The position numbers and the translations under genes were made by a program. From positions 1 to 61,016 of the forward strand of contig CAJQMT010000027.1 of NCBI GenBank assembly GCA_905479475.1: a DNA stretch of 61,016 nucleotides. The letters run 5' to 3'. Source of the stretch: an uncultured Flavobacteriaceae bacterium. Its GTDB lineage: Bacteria; Bacteroidota; Bacteroidia; Flavobacteriales; Flavobacteriaceae. The notes under the pieces are model-generated. The model saw nothing but the letters and a program-made list of their open reading frames with translations, did no database searches and had not been told where the DNA came from. Position 1 is the stretch's first letter; each line of letters opens with the position of its first letter. This document shows, one piece after another, positions 53,220 to 61,016 of this stretch.

Positions 53220-53948
53220 ATGGTAGAAAACAAAAGACTGAACAAAGCGATCTCCGAAACTGGATATTGTTCTCGAAGAGCTGCCGACAAACTCATTGAA
53301 AATGGAAAAGTCAAAGTCAATGGCGCAACCGCTGGATTAGGGGTGAAAGTAACCCAAAATGATACGATTACGGTCAATGAACAAGTCATTACCAAAGAAG
53401 TGAAAAACATTTATTTGGCCTTCTACAAACCAATTGGGATTACCTGCACCACAGATATAAAAATCAGAGGAAATATTATCAGTTATATGAACTACCCAGA
53501 ACGTATTTTTCCTATTGGACGACTTGACAAACCCAGTGAAGGCCTTATTTTTCTTACCAATGACGGAGATATTGTGAATAAAATATTACGTTCCAAAAAC
53601 AATCATGAAAAAGAATATATTGTGAGAGTTGATAGAAAAATTTCAGAAGCTTTCATTAAAAAAATGGGGAATGGCATCCCTATTTTAGATACCATAACGG
53701 ATGCTTGTAAAGTTGAAAAAATAAATGATTACACCTTTCGAATCATTTTAACACAAGGCTTGAACCGGCAAATTCGACGAATGTGCAGTTATCTTGACTA
53801 TGAAGTTCAGAGTTTAAAAAGGACTCGTATCATGAATATCTCTATTGACAAGCTCAAACCTGGAAAATACCGATCCTTTACAAAGGAGGAACTGCGCACT
53901 ATTGAGCAATTAGTTGGTACTTCTAGTAAAACTGAGGAGGCCTCTTAA
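53220..53948 (+). CDS. rluF: 23S rRNA pseudouridine synthase, RluF-like
   Basis: A 242-residue pseudouridine synthase from the start at 53220 (MVENKRLNKAISETGY). An upstream frame from 53169 overlaps the promoter and is rejected. The N-terminal S4 RNA-binding domain (about 4-60) is followed by the RsuA/RluF-type catalytic domain with FPIGRLDKPSEGLIFLTNDGD, which contains the catalytic Asp, and HEKEYIVRV and GLNRQIRRMC. The match is to the RluF subgroup that modifies U2604 of 23S rRNA. It is a single gene. Confidence 0.9.
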   Translation: MVENKRLNKAISETGYCSRRAADKLIENGKVKVNGATAGLGVKVTQNDTITVNEQVITKEVKNIYLAFYKPIGITCTTDIKIRGNIISYMNYPERIFPIGRLDKPSEGLIFLTNDGDIVNKILRSKNNHEKEYIVRVDRKISEAFIKKMGNGIPILDTITDACKVEKINDYTFRIILTQGLNRQIRRMCSYLDYEVQSLKRTRIMNISIDKLKPGKYRSFTKEELRTIEQLVGTSSKTEEAS

Positions 53949-54063
53949 AACCCTAAAACTGAAACATGACAAGTATCATCGTCCAATAAATTTCAAAAAA
54001 TGCCCTAAAAAAACTGCCTAAAATTGAGTCTTAGACAGTCTTGCTTTGTTTGTTATTATTGAC

Positions 54064-55635
54064 CTATTTCGCTACATTGACAGCACGTGTTTCACGAATC
54101 ACCGTCACCTTTACTTGACCAGGGTAAGTCATATCGTTTTGAATTTTCTGTGAAATACTAAAAGACAATTCTGCAGCTTTATCATCATTTACTTTCCCAC
54201 TTTCTACAAGTACACGCAATTCTCTACCTGCCTGAATAGCATAAGCTTTTTGAACTCCCGTAAATCCAAAAGCCAAGTCCTCCAAATCTTTCAATCGTTG
54301 TATGTAAGAATCTAAAACCTGCCTTCTCGCTCCTGGCCTCGCACCTGAAATAGCATCACACACTTGTACAATCGGTGCATACAAAGATTTCATTTCTATT
54401 TCATCGTGGTGCGCCCCAATAGCATTGCACACATCTGGCTTCTCTCCATATTTTTCAGCCCATTGCATTCCAAGTAAAGCATGAGGCAACTCTGTTTCCG
54501 TATCCGGAACTTTTCCTATATCATGCAAAAGCCCAGCTCTCTTAGCTACTTTGGCATTCAATCCTAGCTCAACTGCCATAATCCCACACAAATTCGCAAC
54601 TTCTCTAGAGTGTTGCAATAAATTTTGACCGTAAGAGGAACGGAACTTCATGCGTCCTACCGTTTTTATCAATTCCGGATGCAAACCGTGAATTCCTAAA
54701 TCCACAACAGTACGTTTCCCTACTTCAACAATCTCTTGATTGATTTGTTTTTCTGTTTTATTCACAACTTCTTCAACTCTCGCCGGATGAATACGCCCAT
54801 CTGTCACCAATTTGTGCATAGCCAAACGCGCTACTTCTCTACGTACAGGATCAAAACAAGAAAGAATAATGGCCTCAGGAGTATCGTCTACAATAATCTC
54901 AACACCTGTTGCCGCTTCCAAAGCCCTGATGTTTCTTCCTTCACGACCAATGATACGTCCTTTCACATCATCAGATTCCAAATTAAACACAGACACACAG
55001 TTCTCAATAGACTGTTCCACACCCACGCGTTGTATTGTATTTAAAATAACTTTTCTTGCATCCTGCTCAGCGGTCAACTTCGCTTCCTCCATAATGTCTT
55101 GAATATAAGACATCGCATCTGACTTCGCTTCTTCTTTCAAAGAGCTGATCAATTGTTCTTTGGCTTCTTCTGCAGAGATCCCTGAAATCACCTCCAATTG
55201 CTCAACCTGCCTTTTGTGAACTTTTTCAACTTCTTGTTGTTTTTTTTCTAAAAACTCCAATCGATGCTCGAAATCCGACTCTTTCGTCTCCAAGTCTTTG
55301 TTTAGTTTCTTGTGCTTGTCAAGTGCAGAGGACAATTGAGATTCTTTATCTCTCAATCTTTTTTCTACATCTGAAATCTTTTTTTCTCTCGTCAAAATTA
55401 CCTTTTCATGCTCCGATTTCAATTCGATAAAACGTTCCTTCGCTTGTAATATTTTATCTTTCTTAATAGCATCAGCCTCCTTGTGCGCTGCTTTGACACG
55501 ACTAGAAGCCGTTCGCTTTGCATTCCTTATAATCTCTGAACCTTTCTTTTTATCAATTATTTTCCTGACTATCAATCCAATGACAAGTCCTAAAGCACTC
55601 CCAATTGCTATATTTATTATTGTGGTTGTTTCCAT
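54064..55635 (-). CDS. rny: Ribonuclease Y
   Basis: A 523-residue RNase Y, an endoribonuclease of mRNA turnover. The start at 55635 ([12 protein letters not shown]) is chosen because a frame from 55701 would lie in the structured RNA region upstream. It has an N-terminal membrane anchor (about 5-23), a long coiled coil (about 30-190), a KH domain with [28 protein letters not shown] (about 220-247) and an HD domain with [13 protein letters not shown] and [12 protein letters not shown] (about 337-375) holding metal ligands. It is the last gene of a leftward unit with zapA. Confidence 0.96.
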   Translation of the reverse strand: METTTIINIAIGSALGLVIGLIVRKIIDKKKGSEIIRNAKRTASSRVKAAHKEADAIKKDKILQAKERFIELKSEHEKVILTREKKISDVEKRLRDKESQLSSALDKHKKLNKDLETKESDFEHRLEFLEKKQQEVEKVHKRQVEQLEVISGISAEEAKEQLISSLKEEAKSDAMSYIQDIMEEAKLTAEQDARKVILNTIQRVGVEQSIENCVSVFNLESDDVKGRIIGREGRNIRALEAATGVEIIVDDTPEAIILSCFDPVRREVARLAMHKLVTDGRIHPARVEEVVNKTEKQINQEIVEVGKRTVVDLGIHGLHPELIKTVGRMKFRSSYGQNLLQHSREVANLCGIMAVELGLNAKVAKRAGLLHDIGKVPDTETELPHALLGMQWAEKYGEKPDVCNAIGAHHDEIEMKSLYAPIVQVCDAISGARPGARRQVLDSYIQRLKDLEDLAFGFTGVQKAYAIQAGRELRVLVESGKVNDDKAAELSFSISQKIQNDMTYPGQVKVTVIRETRAVNVAK

Positions 55636-55663
55636 GTGTATCAAATTATATATATCTATAAAA

Positions 55664-55815
55664 CCTACATTAGTTGGTTTATATAAACTCCCAATAAACA
55701 AGTTTAGGACTAACTGTTAGCTCAAAAATCCGAGTAAATCGGCACGCTTTTACTAACAAGACTCATCCTTTTTAATGGAATCGCGTTGAGTTTATCAAAC
55801 ATTAACCAATGTAGG
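55664..55815 (-). ncRNA. Structured RNA between zapA and rny, 6S-like
   Basis: A long imperfect hairpin seen directly: CCTACATTAGTTGGTTTATATAAACTC (55664-55690) pairs with the segment 55788-55815 (GAGTTTATC...AATGTAGG), with both ends exact. Inside, GTTAG (55716-55720) pairs with CTAAC (55753-55757) and CCGA (55730-55733) with TCGG (55739-55742) around a 5-base loop. A closing stem, an unpaired central region and a terminal stem within about 150 nucleotides is the plan of 6S RNA, and zapA is also the upstream neighbour of 6S RNA in many Proteobacteria. A candidate for the flavobacterial 6S family; a leader of rny is the alternative. Strand is taken from the flanking genes. Confidence 0.5.
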
Positions 55816-55840
55816 CAGTACTGTTTTCTAATAAAAAACA

Positions 55841-56134
55841 TCAATCCAAACAGGAATCTAACAAGAGATTTATTTGGTTCAATTTATCCTCTGCTTTTGA
55901 AAGCTCTTCATTCTTAACAACAGACATAATTTCTAATTTCGAAGCAAATTGCAAGGCACACATTGCCAAAACATCTTGCTTGTCACTTACTGCATAATTC
56001 TGTTCAAATTTTGAAATCAACGAATTGATTTTCTCAGCAGCTTTTCGAGTACCTTCCTCCTCTACTTCACTATTTACGTGTAAAGGGTAAGTTCTACCTC
56101 CAATAACAACTTTTATTTTGAACTTATCTGACAT
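55841..56134 (-). CDS. zapA: Cell division protein ZapA
   Basis: A 97-residue ZapA from the start at 56134 (MSDKFKIKVVIGGRTYPL). The longer frame to 56185 would overlap the upstream gene and is rejected. The pattern I.G..Y.L.V...EE...R.AAEKIN (about 9-37) and the C-terminal coiled coil (about 38-97) are typical. ZapA bundles FtsZ filaments at midcell. It follows the coiled-coil gene by 13 bases, and a structured RNA candidate lies just after its stop. Confidence 0.9.
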   Translation of the reverse strand: MSDKFKIKVVIGGRTYPLHVNSEVEEEGTRKAAEKINSLISKFEQNYAVSDKQDVLAMCALQFASKLEIMSVVKNEELSKAEDKLNQINLLLDSCLD

Positions 56135-56147
56135 TATTAAAAGAACT

Positions 56148-56438
56148 TTATTGATCGAGCTTGACGATACATTTGTCAATTTCACGAATCAAAGCATTTA
56201 TTTTTTGTTTAGTTTCTTTACTATCTTCCTTACTGCCATCAATAGTTTTTGCGATTTTTAACAATCTGTATTTTTCACGTTCTTGAAGCAATTCCTCTTC
56301 TTTCAAGGTTGTTTTTTGCTGGGCTTTTTCAATATTCGTCAATAAAATATCATTTTCCTCCTTTAAAAACAAATACCGCTCTACAAGATCTTTGAACTTA
56401 CTTTCCAGCAAACCAATCGTTTCCAAAAAATCACCCAT
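56148..56438 (-). CDS. Small coiled-coil protein, possibly ZapB-like
   Basis: A 96-residue, entirely helical protein with heptad spacing over most of its length (LESKFKDLVERYLFLKEENDILLTNI, about 11-36). There is no membrane segment. Position directly upstream of zapA, and the all-coiled-coil build, recall ZapB, which joins ZapA at the division ring in other bacteria, but sequence likeness to ZapB cannot be judged by eye. A two-box promoter is 28 bases upstream. Confidence 0.7.
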   Translation of the reverse strand: MGDFLETIGLLESKFKDLVERYLFLKEENDILLTNIEKAQQKTTLKEEELLQEREKYRLLKIAKTIDGSKEDSKETKQKINALIREIDKCIVKLDQ

Positions 56439-56466
56439 TCGTTTGTAATTACAAAAACTAGTATTA

Positions 56467-56496
56467 CAAAGTTAACATTCCAAAGTTAGAATACAA
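56467..56496 (-). promoter_or_regulatory. Promoter of the coiled coil-zapA-rny unit
   Basis: On the leftward strand TTG (56496-56494), exactly 19 bases, then TAACTTTG (56474-56467). A second TAACTTTG at 56488-56481 has no matching TTG. Confidence 0.75.
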
Positions 56497-56612
56497 CAAT
56501 TTCCGCAGTTATTTGAGAATATCTTTTGCAATAATCCAATGTCTTATTCAAATTATACATTCTCTCTAAAAACTACATAAATATTCTTATTTTAGCTTTT
56601 AAATCAAAAAAA

Positions 56613-58310
56613 TTGAGAAAAACAACACTTTTTATTCCTTGCTTGCTAATATGGATATCAGGTGTCTTCGGACAAAATATGTATCCTAAAGATTATTTCA
56701 ATCCCCCTTTGAAAATCCCTATAGTATTGGCAGGAACATTTGGTGAACTGAGGTCTTCTCATTTTCACTCGGGAATCGATTTTAAAACACAAAACAAACA
56801 AGGATTACCGGTACATACTGCAGCTGAAGGATACGTATCCCGAATAAAAGTTTCTTTATTTGGCTATGGAAAAGCGATTTACGTCACACACCCAAATGGA
56901 TATACAACCGTGTATGCTCACATGCAAAATTTTAATAAAAAAATTGACTCTTTTTTAAAGAAAAAACAGTACCTAAATGAATCCTATGAGATTCAAATCT
57001 TTCCAAAAAAAGACCTCCTATCCGTGTATAAAGACGAAGTGATTGGTTACTCAGGAAATACAGGAAGCTCATCCGCTCCCCACCTTCACTTCGAAATCCG
57101 TGACACAGAAACCGAAAAGATCATCAACCCAATGCTTTTTGGCCTACATTCATCTGATCATAAAAAACCCATTATTTCAGGGCTGAGAGCAATGGTCTTA
57201 AACGATAGCTCTCAAGTGAACTCTAGCGGCTTAGCCATTCCTCTAAAACTAAAAGAAAAAGAAAAAGGAAATTATTATTGTTCCCCCATTCATGCTTATG
57301 GTGCCATTGGATTTTCCATACATACTTTCGATCAACAAGATGCTGCTTTCAATAAAAATGGCGTTTATAAAATAGAGATGCGCGTCAATGGAAAAACTTT
57401 TTACGCACACAAAATGGAAACCTTTTCTTTTGCCGAATCAAAATTCATCAATTTATTGGTAGACTATCCTTATCAATACCATCATAAAAAAAAATACCAA
57501 AAGACATATGTTCATCCAAAATCAAATTTGAGTATTTATGAAATCACCAACGAAAAAGGGTTACTTATGATAAAAGATAGCATTTCTTACGCAGTCGAAA
57601 TCATAGTGAGTGATTTTGCAGGCAACATATCCAACATCAAAATTCCAATTCAAGGTAAAAAAACAACGCCTAGAATCACCCCCACCTGCAAGACAACCGA
57701 CCATCTTATTCGAGTCGACCGTAAATACAAACTGAAAACAAAAGAAGTCGAAATTCTTTTTCCAAAAAATAGTTGTTACGATGACTTTTATCTTCATTTT
57801 GAAAAAGAAAAAGATAAATTTAAAATTCACGAACCCTCTATACCCATGAAAAGGGATTTTGAAATACGTTTCAACGTCCGGAACATACCCGACTCAATTC
57901 GAAAAAAAACCTATATCGCTAAGGTTGTAAAAAACAAGTATTTCAATTACTGCACTACAAAAAAAACAGACAGTGTTTTTAGTACAGAGACAAAACAACT
58001 AGGAACTTATCAATTGTATCAGGACTGGAAAGGTCCAAACATCTACAATTGCAACTTTTACCACAATCAGAACATAAAAAAATTCAAATTCCTCAATATT
58101 TGCAGTATTGACAAGCTCTCGGGAATAAAATCATATCGTGGAGAAATTGACGGAGAATGGATACTCATGGAATACAACCCAAAAACACATGCCTTCACCT
58201 ACAACCTCTCTGATAAAATATTGAGTAAAGGAAAACATTCCTTTGCCTTTGTTACAGAAGACAATGTTGGCAATACATCCACCTATTCTGCGTTATTTTA
58301 CACAAACTAA
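56613..58310 (+). CDS. M23 family metallopeptidase
   Basis: A 565-residue exported protein that starts at TTG; this is the only start that keeps the signal peptide (RKTTLFIPCLLIWISGVFGQ). The LytM/peptidase_M23 domain (about 30-175) has the zinc ligands in HSGIDFKTQ (His and Asp, about 52-60) and the final HLHFEIRD (about 155-162). The rest (about 190-565) is a beta-rich region of unknown fold, far longer than in minimal LytM proteins. It probably cuts peptidoglycan cross-links or regulates enzymes that do. A TonB receptor gene follows 18 bases later. Confidence 0.9.
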   Translation: MRKTTLFIPCLLIWISGVFGQNMYPKDYFNPPLKIPIVLAGTFGELRSSHFHSGIDFKTQNKQGLPVHTAAEGYVSRIKVSLFGYGKAIYVTHPNGYTTVYAHMQNFNKKIDSFLKKKQYLNESYEIQIFPKKDLLSVYKDEVIGYSGNTGSSSAPHLHFEIRDTETEKIINPMLFGLHSSDHKKPIISGLRAMVLNDSSQVNSSGLAIPLKLKEKEKGNYYCSPIHAYGAIGFSIHTFDQQDAAFNKNGVYKIEMRVNGKTFYAHKMETFSFAESKFINLLVDYPYQYHHKKKYQKTYVHPKSNLSIYEITNEKGLLMIKDSISYAVEIIVSDFAGNISNIKIPIQGKKTTPRITPTCKTTDHLIRVDRKYKLKTKEVEILFPKNSCYDDFYLHFEKEKDKFKIHEPSIPMKRDFEIRFNVRNIPDSIRKKTYIAKVVKNKYFNYCTTKKTDSVFSTETKQLGTYQLYQDWKGPNIYNCNFYHNQNIKKFKFLNICSIDKLSGIKSYRGEIDGEWILMEYNPKTHAFTYNLSDKILSKGKHSFAFVTEDNVGNTSTYSALFYTN

Positions 58311-58328
58311 TCTTTAAAATATCCTTCT

Positions 58329-60785
58329 TTGCAAAAATACAGTCTCCTATTTTTTCTTCTATTCACAAGCCAATATTTGATTGGACAAAAAGCCTATATC
58401 AAAGGAACAGTAAAAAACAACCAACGGGAAAAAATACAAGGAGTTAGCATACGTTATGACGATGCAAACGGCACCACGACCAATGCAAACGGAGAATACT
58501 TTTTAGAGATCCCTGGCAAGAAAGATATTGTTTTAATCTTTAGTCATATTTCCTATAACAATCTTTACAAAAAAGTTAAAGTCCCAAAAAACAGAACGTT
58601 TCGCTATTCACCATTCATGAGTCTAAAAACAGAGGAAATTGACGAGGTGACCATTCAAGACTACCGCAAAGCTTCCCAAGGAATTACGAATATCAAAGCC
58701 CGAAAAGTTAAAAACATACCAGGACCAACAGCTGGCATCGAAAACTTATTAATGACATTTGCAGGAGTAAACAATAACAACGAATTGAGTACACAGTATA
58801 ATGTACGCGGTGGTAATTTTGATGAGAATCTAGTGTATGTAAACGGCATTGAAGTGTATCGCCCCTTTTTAGTCCGTTCAGGACAACAAGAAGGCCTGAG
58901 TTTTTTAAATATTGAAATGACACAGGACATTGATTTTTCTGCTGGTGGTTTTCAAGCAAAGTACGGCGACAAATTATCCTCTGTTTTAAGTATTACCTAT
59001 CGAAAACCAAAAGAAACTGCCACGCATATCAATCTCAGTCTTTTGGGAGGAAGCATTACACATGAAGGAAAATTCTTGCAAGACAAGCTGTCTGCAATTA
59101 CAAGCTTTCGTTATAGAAACAACCAATTGCTTGTAGGTACTAAAGACACCGAAACAAATTACAAACCTGTTTTTGCAGATATTCAAACCTTCCTATCGTA
59201 CCAAATTGATAAAAAATGGAACATCGATTTCTTAGGAAACATATCTATAAACCAATACAATTACCAACCACTAACAAGAAGAACTCAATTCGGAACATTG
59301 ACGAACCCAATTGAACTTTCGGTTTTTTATCAAGGAAATGAAAACGATCGATTCAATACCTATTTTGGAGCAATCAATGCAAACTACGTCCACTCAGATG
59401 ATTTGGAATTGAAATTTACAGCCTCTGCGTACAATACTCAAGAGGAAGAGTTTTTTGATATTATTGGTGCCTACTCTTTGAATAAAATTGATACAGATGA
59501 AACCTCTAAAAATTTTGGAGAAAAAGAATTCAGTCGCGGTATTGGAGGGCAAATAAATCACTCACGAAATGAGCTCGATGCGCTCATCCGAAATGTAAAA
59601 TTTCAAGTTTTCTCAAAAGAAGGAGACAACAATTATGAAATTGGACTCAAAATTCAAAAAGAAAACATAAGAGAAAGCATAAATGAATGGGAAGTGCTTG
59701 ACTCTGCTGGATTTGCTATCCGACCACTCCATCATTCCCCTTCAAATATACAACCGAGAGATCCTTACTCTGGCCCCATAGAACCTTATCAATCAATACG
59801 TCAAAACAACGACGTATCCATTAATAGGTTGAGTGGTTTTATACAATGGAGCAAAAGAACCACATGGAGGGAAAACGATATTTGGCTGAACTTAGGAGTG
59901 CGGGCTCACTTCTGGAATGTCATCTTTGAAGGATTTACTTCAGAAAATCGACAAACAGTGAGCCCTAGAGGACAAATTTCTCTCAAACCTAATTGGAAAA
60001 AAGACATGCTATTTCGACTTTCCGGAGGTTGGTACCATCAACCACCCTCCTATAGGGAACTCAAAAATTATTTAGGTCAAATCAATTCAAAAGTAAAAGC
60101 CCAAGAATCTTTCCATTTTGTACTTGGAAACGAATACAGTTTCCAACTATGGCAACGCCCTTTCAAACTTACCACCGAAGCCTACTTCAAAAATTTATCC
60201 GACGTAAATTCCTATACCATAGACAACGTTAGAATTCGATATAGGGCCGACAATGTTACAACTGCAACTGCGAGTGGTCTCGATATTCGACTGAACGGAG
60301 AATTTGTGCCAGGAAATGAAAGTTGGATAAGTATCGGTTTTTTAAAAACAACTGAAAATATTGACAATCGTGGCAAAATTGCACGTCCAACAGACCAACT
60401 GTTTAAATTGGGAATTTTATTTCAAGATTATGTGCCGAGTATCCCCGATTTTAAAGTCTATTTAAATCTCGTCTATAATTCTGGACTACCAGGAGGAAGT
60501 CCTTCCTACAATGATCCATACAACTACCTAAGTCGCTTGAGTTCTTATAAAAGAGCCGACGTTGGCTTCTCCTATATATTTGCTGGGGAAAAGAAAAAAT
60601 TCGATCACGGATTCCTTGGGAATTTTAAAGAATTGAATGCAGGTATTGAGATTTTCAACTTATTTGACATTCAAAACTCGAATACAAACACATGGGTTCG
60701 TGACGCTTATAGCAAACAAATTTACGGCATTCCTAACTTTATGACCCGCAGAGTCTTCAGTGTAAAATTGGCAATGAAATTTTAA
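58329..60785 (+). CDS. TonB-dependent receptor
   Basis: An 818-residue receptor that starts at TTG, giving the signal peptide QKYSLLFFLLFTSQYLIGQ. It has a CarboxypepD_reg-like domain (AYIKGTVKNNQREKIQGVSIRYDDANG, about 22-100), a plug (ENLLMTFAGVNNNNELSTQYNVRGGNFDENLVYVNGIEVYRPFLVRSGQQEGLSFLN, about 138-194) and a barrel ending in RRVFSVKLAMKF with terminal Phe. The substrate is not evident. It lies 18 bases after the M23 peptidase gene and is probably co-transcribed with it. Confidence 0.9.
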   Translation: MQKYSLLFFLLFTSQYLIGQKAYIKGTVKNNQREKIQGVSIRYDDANGTTTNANGEYFLEIPGKKDIVLIFSHISYNNLYKKVKVPKNRTFRYSPFMSLKTEEIDEVTIQDYRKASQGITNIKARKVKNIPGPTAGIENLLMTFAGVNNNNELSTQYNVRGGNFDENLVYVNGIEVYRPFLVRSGQQEGLSFLNIEMTQDIDFSAGGFQAKYGDKLSSVLSITYRKPKETATHINLSLLGGSITHEGKFLQDKLSAITSFRYRNNQLLVGTKDTETNYKPVFADIQTFLSYQIDKKWNIDFLGNISINQYNYQPLTRRTQFGTLTNPIELSVFYQGNENDRFNTYFGAINANYVHSDDLELKFTASAYNTQEEEFFDIIGAYSLNKIDTDETSKNFGEKEFSRGIGGQINHSRNELDALIRNVKFQVFSKEGDNNYEIGLKIQKENIRESINEWEVLDSAGFAIRPLHHSPSNIQPRDPYSGPIEPYQSIRQNNDVSINRLSGFIQWSKRTTWRENDIWLNLGVRAHFWNVIFEGFTSENRQTVSPRGQISLKPNWKKDMLFRLSGGWYHQPPSYRELKNYLGQINSKVKAQESFHFVLGNEYSFQLWQRPFKLTTEAYFKNLSDVNSYTIDNVRIRYRADNVTTATASGLDIRLNGEFVPGNESWISIGFLKTTENIDNRGKIARPTDQLFKLGILFQDYVPSIPDFKVYLNLVYNSGLPGGSPSYNDPYNYLSRLSSYKRADVGFSYIFAGEKKKFDHGFLGNFKELNAGIEIFNLFDIQNSNTNTWVRDAYSKQIYGIPNFMTRRVFSVKLAMKF

Positions 60786-60976
60786 CCGAACAGCGCTATC
60801 ATAATAAACAAGTCAATAGTCCGTGTTTTATTTACTAAAATTTTACAATGAGTAACCTTACTTGTATTATTTATTTCCCGATAACAAAAACAACTTCAAT
60901 TTAGCTCTCCTATAAGCGCTATTTAGGTTCGCTTTTTGGGTTTTGAAAACATTGTTTGAGATTTAATTTTCTTTCA

Positions 60977-61011
60977 TAAAAAAAGCCTTTATCGTTAAGA
61001 TAAAGGCTTTG
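60977..61011 (-). terminator. Terminator at the right edge
   Basis: Stem AAGCCTTTATC (60983-60993)/GATAAAGGCTT (60999-61009) with a 5-base loop; the T run follows on the leftward strand, so it should end a leftward gene beyond the window. It may also stop the TonB receptor transcript. Confidence 0.8.
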
Positions 61012-61016
61012 GATTA

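Noticed and set aside
55481-55720. 79-residue rightward open frame
   Set aside because: Antisense to the rny N terminus and the structured RNA.

Overview
The window is low-GC DNA from a member of the Bacteroidetes, most likely a marine Flavobacteriaceae. The signs are Bacteroidetes-type promoters (TTG, about 19 bases, then TAnnTTTG) in front of several genes; families typical of the phylum (DUF4290 next to murA, a GlmU-like sugar nucleotidyltransferase, DUF5777, CarboxypepD-reg TonB receptors, a half-size DnaJ zinc finger); and two algal-polysaccharide enzymes, a GH16 glucanase-like lipoprotein and a PL7 alginate lyase. Gene order is mostly conserved housekeeping. No rRNA, tRNA, intact insertion sequence, prophage or CRISPR array was recognised.

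Layout. Bases 1-2084 are the only clearly accessory region: a TIR-like gene and a three-helix membrane protein gene in one two-gene unit, a third membrane-anchored small gene, a hairpin resembling an integron attC site at the left edge, and about 480 gene-free bases. From 2085 to 11315 come lon, an Mpo1-like gene, a GH16 lipoprotein, a PhnA-like protein, msrA, a methyltransferase and valS. From 11596 to 18888 lie a DUF1573 protein, a glmU-like gene with an outer-membrane barrel and an OB-fold gene, a divergent cytochrome-like/YceI pair, carB without its allosteric domain, and rpmH. From 19271 to 32353 lie htpG, a DUF4268 gene, mnmE, a TonB-linked barrel receptor beside an alginate lyase, a phosphodiesterase-like lipoprotein, a methyltransferase and acnB. 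From 32680 to 37906 are the RNase P RNA, grpE-dnaJ, DUF4290-murA and a polyphosphate glucokinase. From 38077 to 49530 are pyrG-yidC, a DciA-like gene with recF, and a long rightward run: TPR protein, ribH, a small membrane protein, mutL, two rhomboid proteases and an EEP-fold protein. From 49655 to 53007 a leftward trio (small Cys/His-rich secreted protein, TonB receptor, acidic lipoprotein) looks like a metal-uptake unit. The right end holds rluF, a coiled-coil protein/zapA/structured-RNA/rny unit, an M23 peptidase and a TonB receptor.

How they work together. Most genes serve core functions: protein quality control (lon, htpG, grpE, dnaJ, msrA), translation and RNA processing (valS, rpmH, rnpB, mnmE, rluF, rny), nucleotide and cofactor synthesis (carB, pyrG, ribH), envelope building (murA, yidC, rhomboids, M23) and DNA upkeep (recF, mutL). 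The most interesting parts are the TIR/membrane-protein module at the left edge, with attC-like surroundings, and a 6S-like RNA candidate between zapA and rny.
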